Of a DNA stretch of 54,988 nt, positions 25,438-34,097 are shown in pieces. How positions within the stretch are numbered: position 1 is the stretch's first letter; each line of letters opens with the position of its first letter. The stretch comes from an uncultured Alphaproteobacteria bacterium (GTDB lineage Bacteria > Pseudomonadota > Alphaproteobacteria > HIMB59 > GCA-002718135). The position numbers and the translations under genes were made by a program. The stretch lies in NCBI GenBank assembly GCA_902622475.1, contig CACNPW010000002.1, forward strand, positions 8,001 through 62,988, given 5' to 3'. Under the pieces are notes generated by a model that did not search any database, had not been told where the DNA came from, and was given only the letters and a program-made list of their open reading frames with translations.

Positions 25438-25744
25438 AATTTTTTGAAAGTGGATGAGATGATGGGAAATAAGCATCAGAAGTACCAGTCATATTTGGTT
25501 TATGATTTTTTTGCCATTTATATTTATGTGAATAGTCAAGTGGAGGATTATCAATCGATTTGTGAAGCCAAGCATGCCAGTGCGGTGGTATATTTGATGC
25601 TTCTATTTCACCATTAAAAATTACCCATCTTTTTGCTTTTAAATCTTTAAAATCTTTGGAGCTTGAATAATATTTATTTCCTAAATCGTCACTACCAACT
25701 AAGTTTCCCTTAAGCCAAGTATAGATTTTTGTTCCTAATGACAT
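25388..25744 (-). CDS. NADH:ubiquinone oxidoreductase accessory subunit, NDUFA12/B17.2 type
   Basis: A 118-residue protein starting at MSLGTKIYTWLKGNLVGSD. Family landmarks are DDLGNKYY, RWVIFNGEIEASNIPPHWHAWLH and the KPNMTGTSDAYFPSSHPL tail. It is the bacterial counterpart of mitochondrial NDUFA12 (17.2 kDa), an accessory subunit of complex I found in Alphaproteobacteria. It is good evidence for the taxonomic assignment. The ATG at 25744 is preferred over one 12 codons earlier, which would run into pyrC. It lies between pyrC (17-base gap) and the DUF2155 gene (50-base overlap). Confidence 0.92.
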   Translation of the reverse strand: MSLGTKIYTWLKGNLVGSDDLGNKYYSSSKDFKDLKAKRWVIFNGEIEASNIPPHWHAWLHKSIDNPPLDYSHKYKWQKNHKPNMTGTSDAYFPSSHPLSKNYDPEKKEEEYKSWTPN

Positions 25745-25761
25745 TAATATTTCTATAAAGA

Positions 25762-26796
25762 TTAATGGACTACTTTCCAATTAATTTTTTTATTAGCATA
25801 AAAATTCTTAACCTGAATATCATTATAACTAGAAAATTCTGACATAATCCATTCTTTTTTTTCTAATTTAATTTTTTTATCATTGATTGGAAAACTATAA
25901 TGTTTTGCACCATTAATTGAACAAAATATCTCTAATTTATCAATTGCATTTTCTTGGTCAAAAATTTCTGCATATAATTCTATTGAGCAAGGAGATGAAA
26001 ATATTCCTGGCTTAGATGACATATCTGGTTTTTTTTCTTGAATTGGATGTGGAGCTGAGTCCGTACCTAAAAAAAATTTAGAATTATTGTGACATGCAGC
26101 TTTTCTTAATTCTATTAAATCTGTTTCGTTTTTAACAACTGGCATACAAAAATGGTGAGGATTAATAGAATCATCATGAAATACATCTTTTTTAGTTAAG
26201 AGCATGTGGTGAGGTGTAATTGTACCTGCAATATTTTCATTTTCTTTCACATAATTAACTCCATATGAAGTTGATACATGTTCAAGTGTGATTTTTAAAA
26301 GCGGAAATTTTTTTCTAATAATGCTTAATTCATCATCTATAAAATATTTTTCTCTATCAAAAATATCTATATCCTCAGCAACTTTTTCACCGTGTATTAG
26401 TAATGGACTTTTTTCTTCTTCTAAAATCTCTAAAAATTTAAAGATTTTTGAAATGTCACTGACTCCGTGACTTGAGTTTGTAGTTGCATTTGAAGGATAA
26501 AGTTTAGACCCAAAGAAAACTTTATTTTGCATACCTTTTCTAAAATCTTCTAAATCTAAATTTTCATTTAAATAACAAGGTATAAGTGGTTCAAAATTAT
26601 TACTAGATGCTTTATTTAAAAGCTTTTTATAAGCAGAGGCTTTATTAGTATCTGTTATGGGAATTTCTGTATTTGGCATTGCCACACATCTATTATTTAT
26701 TCTTGAGGAAAAATTAGTAACCATTTCTAACATGTCACCTTCTCTAAAATGTACATGCCAATCATCAGGCTGAATTATTTCAATATTTTTATTCAC
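25762..26796 (-). CDS. pyrC: Dihydroorotase
   Basis: A 344-residue amidohydrolase of the E. coli-like (type II) PyrC class, catalysing cyclisation of carbamoyl-aspartate in pyrimidine synthesis. Zinc ligands H14 and H16 are in DDWHVHFREG, and the carbamylated lysine is K98 in FFGSKLYPSNATTNSSHG. Further ligands lie in LIHGE and TLEHVST, with the catalytic Asp in FLGTDSAPHP. The start is GTG at 26796, overlapping the upstream GT9 gene by 8 bases. Confidence 0.95.
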   Translation of the reverse strand: MNKNIEIIQPDDWHVHFREGDMLEMVTNFSSRINNRCVAMPNTEIPITDTNKASAYKKLLNKASSNNFEPLIPCYLNENLDLEDFRKGMQNKVFFGSKLYPSNATTNSSHGVSDISKIFKFLEILEEEKSPLLIHGEKVAEDIDIFDREKYFIDDELSIIRKKFPLLKITLEHVSTSYGVNYVKENENIAGTITPHHMLLTKKDVFHDDSINPHHFCMPVVKNETDLIELRKAACHNNSKFFLGTDSAPHPIQEKKPDMSSKPGIFSSPCSIELYAEIFDQENAIDKLEIFCSINGAKHYSFPINDKKIKLEKKEWIMSEFSSYNDIQVKNFYANKKINWKVVH

Positions 26797-27712
26797 AATA
26801 ATTATTTTTTTGTAATGTAGAATAAATCTTTTCTACGCTTATAGAGTCCATATAGGACTTTGTTTTATCAATATTTATACTTTTAAAATAGTCATAGCTT
26901 TCATTTGTTCTTATAACTTGTGAATCTTTCATAAATGGACCGTAAATCACATCATTTGTTGGCCCAAATAATACTATAGACTTTAATTTTGTGGCTGAAG
27001 CCATATGTGATAATCCTGAATCATTTCCAATAAATAATTTTGATTTCTTCATATAAGCAGCAGTTTGAGTCAATGATGCACCAAATAAATTAATTATCTT
27101 ATTACTATCAATATTTTTTGTTATTTCATTTAAATAATGTTCTTCTTCTAACTTTGAACCAACTAAAATAAATTTAATATTTATATTTTGAGATAAAATT
27201 TTGATTAACAGTGAATTATAATTTTTAATATTCCAAATTTTTGGTTTCCAATTTCCACCAGGAAATATAACAAAATATTTAAAATCATCGGACAAATGTT
27301 TTGTAACTATTTCTTCTTCTTCTGTATTTGTCTCAATAAACAAATCTGAACAATCAAATTTAAAGTAATTAGATAATTGCTGTACATGGTTTAGATTAGA
27401 TTTTTTTTTAAAAATAAATTTTTGCTTATGTTTTACAAAATATGATAACAACGAACTTCTAAAATCTATGATTATATCCCACTTCTTTCCATAACAATTA
27501 AAAATTATATCTAACCAATGCATATTGTATCTTTTTTTTGAAACAGTGATTATGTTTTCTACAGATTTAAAATTTTTGAAAATTGATTTAGCAGATGGAC
27601 CAATTACAAATGTAAATTTAGTTTCAGGATATTTATTACTAAAATAATTTATTACTCCAGTTGATAGAATTGTATCTCCAATAAGATTTGATGAAATAAC
27701 AAGAATTTTCAC
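26789..27712 (-). CDS. Family 9 glycosyltransferase (heptosyltransferase-like)
   Basis: A 307-residue GT-B enzyme. The N-terminal MKILVISSNLIGDTILSTGVINYF matches the acceptor-domain start of heptosyltransferases, with Asp in GDTILS. The C-terminal donor domain has FVIFPGGNWKPKIWN and LFIGNDSGLSHMASATKLKSIVLFGPTND, the ADP-heptose-binding signature. It probably adds a sugar to the lipopolysaccharide core on the cytoplasmic face of the inner membrane. It is isolated from the other sugar genes but next to pyrC. WaaF or WaaC cannot be chosen with confidence. Confidence 0.85.
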   Translation of the reverse strand: MKILVISSNLIGDTILSTGVINYFSNKYPETKFTFVIGPSAKSIFKNFKSVENIITVSKKRYNMHWLDIIFNCYGKKWDIIIDFRSSLLSYFVKHKQKFIFKKKSNLNHVQQLSNYFKFDCSDLFIETNTEEEEIVTKHLSDDFKYFVIFPGGNWKPKIWNIKNYNSLLIKILSQNINIKFILVGSKLEEEHYLNEITKNIDSNKIINLFGASLTQTAAYMKKSKLFIGNDSGLSHMASATKLKSIVLFGPTNDVIYGPFMKDSQVIRTNESYDYFKSINIDKTKSYMDSISVEKIYSTLQKNNYCE

Positions 27713-27757
27713 AGAAATATTACACTTTTAATATATTCAATATATATTTAGATAATT

Positions 27758-28588
27758 ATGAAAGATAAATACTTTTTTCATCATCTGAATTCAAGATTTT
27801 TTCAGATTTCTGGAAAAGATAGTAAATCATTTATTCAAAATTTAATTACCAATGACATTGAAAAATGTAACGATGGATCAATTATTTATTCATGTCTATT
27901 AACACCTCAAGGTAAATTTTTAGCAGATTTTTTTATATTCAATAGAAATGGAAACTATATTTTTGAAATAAATGATAAATTTTTTAATAATTTATTATCA
28001 CGATTAAAGATTTATAAACTTCGCTCTGATATTGAAATTAAAGAAATTAATAATCTACATTCTTATTCATTATTTAATATAGATTATAAGGGTGATTATA
28101 ATGTTTATTTAAATGATCCTAGAAAAATAAACTTAGGTAAAAAACTTATAACGAATAAAAAAATTTTAATTGAAAAAGAGAGATTAAAAGAAATTAATGA
28201 AACAGCATATCATGAAATTTTAATTAATCATACAACACCCTATTCACCATTTGATATTTTAGAAAATAAATCTTTATTATTAGAAAATAATTTTGATAAT
28301 TTAAATGCTATTGATTGGGATAAAGGATGCTATGTGGGTCAAGAAATTACTGCAAGAATGAAATACCGTGGATTACTTAAGAATAAACTTTATGCTTTAA
28401 AAATAAAAAGTGGAGATGTGCTAGAGGGAGATGAATTGATAGTAGATAATAAAAAAATAGGCACAATTGTATCAAAAGCAAATTCAAATATTTTTGCAAC
28501 ATTAAATATTAATTTTGTTAATGAAATAAAAAATAAAAATCAAAATTTAGTAATTAATGATTCATTATCCTTTGATTTTTTAAACTGA
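27758..28588 (+). CDS. ygfZ: YgfZ/GcvT-domain folate-binding protein
   Basis: A 276-residue protein of the GcvT fold. The family signature is KGCYVGQEITARMKYRG (residues ~189-205), whose Cys is essential in YgfZ/IBA57. The N-terminal SRFFQISGKDSKSFIQNLITNDI and LLTPQGKFLADFFIF are also typical. YgfZ, with tetrahydrofolate, helps maintain certain Fe-S enzymes such as MiaB, linking it loosely to the suf genes in this window. Its last 9 bases overlap the end of the opposite MFS gene. Confidence 0.92.
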   Translation: MKDKYFFHHLNSRFFQISGKDSKSFIQNLITNDIEKCNDGSIIYSCLLTPQGKFLADFFIFNRNGNYIFEINDKFFNNLLSRLKIYKLRSDIEIKEINNLHSYSLFNIDYKGDYNVYLNDPRKINLGKKLITNKKILIEKERLKEINETAYHEILINHTTPYSPFDILENKSLLLENNFDNLNAIDWDKGCYVGQEITARMKYRGLLKNKLYALKIKSGDVLEGDELIVDNKKIGTIVSKANSNIFATLNINFVNEIKNKNQNLVINDSLSFDFLN

Positions 28589-29809
28589 AAATTTATTTCT
28601 ATAAAAACTTACTGGAATTATTAAAATCATAAAAATTATTAGCATTGGAACAAATATATTATTAATTCCATAGTTGTTTGCTATAAATCCTAATGAAGCT
28701 GGAGCCCCTATAAATGTTCCATAAACAGCAATTGAAATAATAGTTATCCCTACACCACTATCTATTCCTTTGATTTTTCCTACTAGACTATAAGCAATTG
28801 GGACTATTGATGATGCACCAAATCCTAAAAAAGAAAAGGCGATTGCAGCTAGTAGTAAATTTGGAGTTAAAAACTGAAATCTTGGAATAGTATCAATTGT
28901 TACCTGAAGAAATTCTTCAATCCAAGAGTAATTTAAAAACATATTAAAATTAATCAAAATTATCAAACTAAAAATAGTGGAAAGGAATAAAATTATTATT
29001 AGGCAAAAAACACCAATTTTATCTCTTAACCAATCTCCGCTTAATCTTCCTAAAACCATAAAAATATTAAAACTAATAGTTGCTACACTAACTTCATAAC
29101 CACTGCCTTTGACAAAATCTCTCATATATAGTGCGCCCCATGTATCAACACTCCCTTCAGTTAATGCATTAGCCATTGATATTATAGCCAACAAAAAAAT
29201 AAGTGTTGGCCAAATAAAAAAAATATTTTTTTTACTTCCTTCTTCAATATTATGATCAGTTTGATTTTCTAAGCATAAAACAAAATATAAACTTAATGGT
29301 AAAAGTACCAATACATAAATAAGAATATTAGATATGAATGAATAATTCCATTCTAGTAATACACCAGTAATTAATGCACCTATTAATACTCCCATACTCC
29401 AAAACGCATGGAAACCAGACATCATAGATTTTTTTTCTCTAATTTCTAAATTTGATGCATAAACATTACATGCAATTTCAAATGCCCCATAACTCATTCC
29501 AAATATAAAAGAAAATATCATAAATAACCAAAGATCTTCAATAAATGGCACAGGTAGCCATAAACATCCTTCAGCTATCAAAGTAAAAGTCAAAATAGTT
29601 TTTGTTGATGTTTTCAAGATTAAGAAATTAGCAAAAATCATTGCAAGTATAGAGCCAATTGCAAACGAGAGCATTATTAGTCCAATTCCTATATAGTCTG
29701 TAAATAATTGGTCTTTAATTGTTGGAATTCTAATTGACCAAAGTCCTACATAACAAGCAGTTATAAAAAAAATAATTTTTATTGCATGAATATCACTTAC
29801 TTTTTTCAT
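28580..29809 (-). CDS. MFS transporter (YbjJ-like)
   Basis: A 409-residue major facilitator with about twelve membrane helices. The first half has GLWSIRIPTIKDQL and SYGAFEIACNVYASNLEIREKKSMMSGFHAFWSMG, a pattern I associate with the YbjJ group of inner-membrane transporters. The substrate is unknown. It is 9 bases downstream of glyQS on the same strand and converges on ygfZ with a 9-base overlap. Confidence 0.85.
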   Translation of the reverse strand: MKKVSDIHAIKIIFFITACYVGLWSIRIPTIKDQLFTDYIGIGLIMLSFAIGSILAMIFANFLILKTSTKTILTFTLIAEGCLWLPVPFIEDLWLFMIFSFIFGMSYGAFEIACNVYASNLEIREKKSMMSGFHAFWSMGVLIGALITGVLLEWNYSFISNILIYVLVLLPLSLYFVLCLENQTDHNIEEGSKKNIFFIWPTLIFLLAIISMANALTEGSVDTWGALYMRDFVKGSGYEVSVATISFNIFMVLGRLSGDWLRDKIGVFCLIIILFLSTIFSLIILINFNMFLNYSWIEEFLQVTIDTIPRFQFLTPNLLLAAIAFSFLGFGASSIVPIAYSLVGKIKGIDSGVGITIISIAVYGTFIGAPASLGFIANNYGINNIFVPMLIIFMILIIPVSFYRNKFSV

Positions 29810-29818
29810 ACAATTTTA

Positions 29819-31180
29819 TTAATTGAAATATTTTTTGTAATATTCAGATAATTTTTCGATAGAAACTCTTTCCTGTTTCATAGTATCCCTATCCCTTACA
29901 GTAACACTTTTATCTTGTAGAGATTCAAAATCTACAGTTAGACAAATTGGTGTTCCTATTTCATCATGTCTTCTATAATTCTTACCAATGTTTCCTGAAT
30001 TTTCTAGAACAACTCTACCTAATCCCAATCTCTGCAGATTAAATTTTATTTCTTTAGATAAATTAACTAATTCCTCATTATTCTTTTTGAGAGGAATAAC
30101 TGCCGCTTTAATGGGTGAAAGATGAGGTTTTAGAGATAAAAGAATTCTTTTATTATCTTTATCTACATTTTCTTCTCGATAAGCTTCATTTAACAAAGCA
30201 AGAACTCCTCTATCAACACCAGCTGATGGCTCAATAACGTAAGGAATATACCATTTTTTTTCTTCTAAATCTTGCACAGCTAGTTTTGTGGTTGAAGAAG
30301 AATTTTTCATAACTTCCGATGTAATTTTAAAATCATTTTGATTTTTGGTGTGAGAACCTAAGTCAAAGTCAGTTCTATTGGCTACTCCTTCTAGTTCCTC
30401 TTCACCATGAGGAAATACGTAATTGATATCAACAGTTCTTTTTGAGTAATGAGCTAATTCATTTTTTTCCACTTCAATTTTTTTTAAATTTTCTTTTTTT
30501 ATTCCTTGATTAACCCACCATTCTATTCTCTTATTTATCCAATATTCATGCCATTCATCATCAGTACCTGGTTTAACAAAAAACTCTAATTCCATTTGTT
30601 CAAATTCTCTTACTCTAAAAATAAAATTTCTAGGTGTTATTTCGTTTCTAAATGCTTTTCCCATTTGTGCGATACCAAAAGGAACAGTTCTAGACGTTGA
30701 ATCTAATATATTTTTAAAATTAGTAAAAATTTGCTGACACGTTTCTGGTCTTAAGTATGCAAATGACGAACCATCATCCACTGGACCAATTGCAGTTTTA
30801 AACATTAAATTAAAAGGTCTTGGCTCAGTAAGATCCTTTGATTTACAATTTGGGCATTTATTATCTTCTAATAATTGATCTGCTCTCCACCTAGATTTAC
30901 ATGCACGACAATCAACTAAAGGATCGGTAAAAGTATCTTCATGACCTGAATGTTTTAAAACAACTGGCGAACTTAAAATTGAAGCATCCAAACCTTCGGT
31001 GTCGTCTCGTTCGTATACCATTGATTTCCACCAAGCTTGTTTAAGATTATTTTTGAATTCAACTCCCATTGGTCCATAATCATATAACCCCTTAATACCA
31101 CCATATATGTCATTTGATTGAAATAAAAAACCTCTTCTTTTGCAAAGAGAAACTAACTCTTCCATTGTTTTTGCAGTCAT
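29819..31180 (-). CDS. glyQS: Glycyl-tRNA synthetase, single-chain dimeric type
   Basis: A 453-residue class II synthetase of the alpha2 form found in archaea, eukaryotes and some bacteria, not the separate alpha/beta GlyQ-GlyS form usual in Proteobacteria. Evidence: [21 protein letters not shown], a zinc ribbon with C91, C94, C109 and C112, [13 protein letters not shown], motif 2 around [28 protein letters not shown], and motif 3 in [16 protein letters not shown]-terminal anticodon-binding domain follows ([12 protein letters not shown] to [10 protein letters not shown]). It starts 7 bases after the 53-residue membrane protein gene. Confidence 0.95.
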   Translation of the reverse strand: MTAKTMEELVSLCKRRGFLFQSNDIYGGIKGLYDYGPMGVEFKNNLKQAWWKSMVYERDDTEGLDASILSSPVVLKHSGHEDTFTDPLVDCRACKSRWRADQLLEDNKCPNCKSKDLTEPRPFNLMFKTAIGPVDDGSSFAYLRPETCQQIFTNFKNILDSTSRTVPFGIAQMGKAFRNEITPRNFIFRVREFEQMELEFFVKPGTDDEWHEYWINKRIEWWVNQGIKKENLKKIEVEKNELAHYSKRTVDINYVFPHGEEELEGVANRTDFDLGSHTKNQNDFKITSEVMKNSSSTTKLAVQDLEEKKWYIPYVIEPSAGVDRGVLALLNEAYREENVDKDNKRILLSLKPHLSPIKAAVIPLKKNNEELVNLSKEIKFNLQRLGLGRVVLENSGNIGKNYRRHDEIGTPICLTVDFESLQDKSVTVRDRDTMKQERVSIEKLSEYYKKYFN

Positions 31181-31187
31181 ATAACTC

Positions 31188-31349
31188 TTAATCTTTTGGT
31201 TTATATTCTTTTGTTTTTGGATCTTTCTCTAAATCGATTACTGAGTCATTATTTACTTTATTATTAGTGAATTTGTCTTGTTTTTTTTTCTTAAACCTTA
31301 AAAATAATATAATAGAAGCTAAAATTACAAATAAAACTAGAAATTTCAT
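31188..31349 (-). CDS. Small membrane protein, 53 residues
   Basis: A short gene starting at the ATG at 31349, which overlaps the stop of the S49 peptidase gene by one base (TAATG), and ending 7 bases before glyQS. The product begins [19 protein letters not shown], one membrane helix, then KKKK and a charged tail ([17 protein letters not shown]). N-out/C-in topology is expected from the positive charges after the helix. The position in a tight same-strand series and the coupled start support a real gene. The function is unknown; a K-D-P-x-T-x-x-Y-x-P tail of this kind recalls small proteins of Alphaproteobacteria, but I cannot name one. Confidence 0.7.
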   Translation of the reverse strand: MKFLVLFVILASIILFLRFKKKKQDKFTNNKVNNDSVIDLEKDPKTKEYKPKD

Positions 31350-32164
31350 TACAAACCAAACCTAGAAAACATAATTCGTTCTTCAATTTTATTTAAGATT
31401 TTATCAGAATCAAATATTGCAGAAGAAAACCGACGCTGTAAAAATGATTTTTTTTGACTGATCATTTTAATTTTAATTTTTTTTCCAAACTTTTCCTCTA
31501 AAATTGGTTTCAATGCACCAATACCATCTGCTAAACCTAAATCGATAGCTTTGTTACCAACCCAAAATAAACCAGAAAAGATATCGTCTAATTTATTCTT
31601 ATCAAGCTTTGAGCCTCTTCTATCTTTTACATAATTAATAAAATTATCATGAATTTGTTCTTGAATATTTTTTAATCTGTCAATGTCTTCCTGTTTTTCT
31701 TCTTTGAAAGGATCAAGAAAACTTTTACTTTTTCCAGATGTATAAACTCTTCTTTCAATTCCAATTTTTTTTAAAAGATCTACAAAACCAAAACCTGGTG
31801 AAATAACACCAATTGATCCAATAACAGAGTTTTGATCAATATATATCTCATCGGCAGCACATGCTAACCAATAACCTCCAGAAGCTGCAACGTCTTCAAC
31901 AAATGCTAAAACTTTTTTATTTTTTTCCTTTGCTAGATCAATGATCTTTTTTGCAATTAATGAGGATTGTGTAGGAGAGCCTCCAGGTGAATTAATGATC
32001 AAACCTACAACAGGAGATTTTTTATCAGCAAATAACTTATCAATTAATTTTTCTAAATTATTGATGGCTAAACCAGAACCTGTTAAGCCTGATTGCGATG
32101 AAATAATGCCAGATAAACGTAAAACCGGTATTGTAGTACTCTTTGAAAAAAACCTTTTAAACAT
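31349..32164 (-). CDS. S49-family membrane-associated serine peptidase (SppA/SohB-like)
   Basis: A single-domain S49 peptidase of about 271 residues. Counting from the TTG at 32179 (five residues upstream), the serine is S100 in VEDVAASGGYWLACAADEIY and the general-base lysine is K152 in YTSGKSKSFLDPF; the NSPGGSPTQSS block forms the oxyanion region. The ATG at 32164 (MFKRFFSKS) is preferred to that TTG. There is little N-terminal hydrophobic anchor, so how it reaches the membrane is unclear. The likely role is degrading signal peptides or membrane protein fragments. It leads a leftward run with the small membrane protein and glyQS. Confidence 0.88.
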   Translation of the reverse strand: MFKRFFSKSTTIPVLRLSGIISSQSGLTGSGLAINNLEKLIDKLFADKKSPVVGLIINSPGGSPTQSSLIAKKIIDLAKEKNKKVLAFVEDVAASGGYWLACAADEIYIDQNSVIGSIGVISPGFGFVDLLKKIGIERRVYTSGKSKSFLDPFKEEKQEDIDRLKNIQEQIHDNFINYVKDRRGSKLDKNKLDDIFSGLFWVGNKAIDLGLADGIGALKPILEEKFGKKIKIKMISQKKSFLQRRFSSAIFDSDKILNKIEERIMFSRFGL

Positions 32165-32293
32165 AATATCTAATAACAAATGTTAATCTTTTCTTAAAGA
32201 GTTATGTAGTATTTGTTTATAATTTTGCTATTTTGAGTTTAAGTGCGTCAATTAAGTTAATGAATTAACATAATATTCTAATAGTTAAACAAA

Positions 32294-33331
32294 ATGGATA
32301 ATGTTCTTCCACTTAGAAAAAAAGATATTTCATTTCAAGATGAAATCAGAGAATTAACAGATCTATGCAAAGAAGATTTAGTTTCTGTAAATACCATAAT
32401 TCTTGATAAATTAGATAGTAATGTTCCTTTAGTTCATGAAGTTGGAAAATACCTTATCTTATCAGGTGGAAAAAGGTTACGACCTCTTTTAACTGTTTCA
32501 AGTTTTCATATGACAAGAAATGGAACTAGTGAAATTAGAAATAATATGAATCATATCGGTCTATCTGCAGCAGTAGAATTTATTCACACAGCAACACTAT
32601 TACATGATGATGTAATAGATGAAAGTAAACAAAGAAGAGGAAAACAAACAGCAAATGAGAAATGGAAAAATAAAACAAGTGTTTTAGTTGGTGATTTTTT
32701 ATTCAGTAGAGCTTTTCAATTAATGACAAAATATGGCAACACTGAAACGTTAAAAATATTAGCTGATACTAGTGTTATAATTTCTGAAGGAGAAGTCTTA
32801 GAACTTGCTAATGATAAAAATTTAGAAATAAATGAAAATATTTATTTTGAAGTTGTAAATGCAAAGACTGCCTCTTTATTTAGTGCAGCATGTCAAGTTG
32901 GATCAATTAGTGGTCTTGGTACACAAGCCGAAGTTAATGCATTGAAATCATTTGGAACAAACTTTGGCATGACTTTTCAGTTAATTGACGATGCTATTGA
33001 TTATTCTTCAAACAAAAAAATATTGGGAAAAAATACTGGAGATGATTTCAAAGAAGGTAAAATTACTCTTCCAATAATTTTAGCATATGGAAGATCAAAT
33101 GACAAAGAAAAAAAGTTTTGGGAAAGAACAATATCTAATCTTAACCAAAATGATGGTGATTTTGAAATGGCTTTAGAAATAATAAATAAATACCAATGTA
33201 TTGAGGATACTCTAACGAGAGCTAATCACTTTTCAAATGTAGCTGTAGACTCAGTTGATATATTTAAAGATAATATTTACAAAGAAAAATTAGTTTCTCT
33301 TGTTACAAAGAGCGTTTCAAGAATTTATTAA
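32294..33331 (+). CDS. ispB: Polyprenyl diphosphate synthase (octaprenyl/decaprenyl type)
   Basis: A 345-residue trans-prenyltransferase that builds the side chain of ubiquinone. The first aspartate-rich motif is LLHDDVIDES (D105-D109) and the second is FQLIDDAIDYS, with GGKRLRP near residue 58 for isopentenyl diphosphate. The small residues before the first motif (HTAT) fit a long-chain product. A 114-base divergent region lies upstream. Its stop is directly adjacent to that of the opposite DUF6165 gene, with no bases between. Confidence 0.93.
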   Translation: MDNVLPLRKKDISFQDEIRELTDLCKEDLVSVNTIILDKLDSNVPLVHEVGKYLILSGGKRLRPLLTVSSFHMTRNGTSEIRNNMNHIGLSAAVEFIHTATLLHDDVIDESKQRRGKQTANEKWKNKTSVLVGDFLFSRAFQLMTKYGNTETLKILADTSVIISEGEVLELANDKNLEINENIYFEVVNAKTASLFSAACQVGSISGLGTQAEVNALKSFGTNFGMTFQLIDDAIDYSSNKKILGKNTGDDFKEGKITLPIILAYGRSNDKEKKFWERTISNLNQNDGDFEMALEIINKYQCIEDTLTRANHFSNVAVDSVDIFKDNIYKEKLVSLVTKSVSRIY

Positions 33332-33715
33332 TTAATATTCCTCATAAGATTTTACCTCTACTAATTCAGAGCCAAAGCTTTTATTAATATCTTTTTTTAC
33401 TTTAGCTCTTTCATCATTGGTAAAATAGACACTTCTAGCTAGATCAATAAATGTTTGATCAAATAATTTTTTTCTTTCGCACTCTCTAATATCGTCCTCT
33501 ATATTCCAAAGTTTAGAATTAATGTTTATTAAATTTTCTAAATAATTATTTATTTCTTCTTGTTGAACATAATTCATTAATGTTTTTTGAAGAAAATCTA
33601 ATTCTTTTTTGACATGATCAAGCTTAGTTTTATCAATTATATTTTTTTGTTTAATAATTAATATAGAAATTTTATCTACAAGTTCGCCAAGCGATATAGG
33701 AGTATTAATAAGCAT
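33332..33715 (-). CDS. DUF6165 family protein
   Basis: A 127-residue soluble protein: ISLGELVDKISILIIKQKNI at the start, a helical middle, then LWNIEDDIRECERKKLFDQTFIDLARSVYFTNDERAKVKKDIN. This alternation is the DUF6165 pattern. The function is unknown; relatives tend to occur near sugar and glycosyltransferase genes. It shares one base with the end of the cupin gene upstream, so the two are coupled. Confidence 0.8.
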   Translation of the reverse strand: MLINTPISLGELVDKISILIIKQKNIIDKTKLDHVKKELDFLQKTLMNYVQQEEINNYLENLININSKLWNIEDDIRECERKKLFDQTFIDLARSVYFTNDERAKVKKDINKSFGSELVEVKSYEEY

Positions 33716-34059
33716 TAAATTCTTTCATAAATATCTTCGTATCTTTTAATATCATTTTCATCAAGATTATCACCGTACCACATTTCTATAATAACTAAAT
33801 CACGATCTTTTCTATTAGCCATTCTATGAATTGCACCTTTAGGAATAAAAATGTTCTCATTTTCTTTTAAATTAATGACTTTCCTATCAATTGTGACTTC
33901 AGCTTCTCCTTCAGCTACAATCCAATGTTCAGATCTATGTTCATGACTTTGAAGAGATAAAATTCCTCCTGGTTTTACAAAAATTTTTTTTACTAGGAAT
34001 TTTTTACCCCACTTTAGTATCTCAAACGATCCCCAAGGTTTTTCTGTGATAGAATTCAT
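33715..34059 (-). CDS. Stand-alone mannose-6-phosphate isomerase-type cupin
   Basis: A 114-residue cupin: EKPWGSFEILKWGKKFLVKKIFVKPGGILSLQSHEHRSEHWIVAEGEAEVTIDR, then IFIPKGAIHRMANRKDRDLVIIEMWYGD. Metal ligands are in the HEHRSEHW run and the later H of IHRM. It matches the C-terminal isomerase domain of bifunctional ManC/AlgA proteins but lacks the guanylyltransferase part. It could isomerise fructose-6-phosphate and mannose-6-phosphate for GDP-mannose, but stand-alone forms are not proven to be active. It starts 38 bases from the divergent rpe gene. Confidence 0.85.
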   Translation of the reverse strand: MNSITEKPWGSFEILKWGKKFLVKKIFVKPGGILSLQSHEHRSEHWIVAEGEAEVTIDRKVINLKENENIFIPKGAIHRMANRKDRDLVIIEMWYGDNLDENDIKRYEDIYERI

Positions 34060-34097
34060 TATGAATGTTTATTTATATATTATATATCTCTTTATAA

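Noticed and set aside
32165-32179. TTG start five codons upstream for the S49 peptidase
   Set aside because: A normal ATG lies at 32164 just before the first conserved segment.
32256-32269. GTTAAT-GA-ATTAAC inverted repeat before ispB as an operator
   Set aside because: Short and fully AT-biased; too likely by chance to list as a feature, though mentioned with the sufB repeat.
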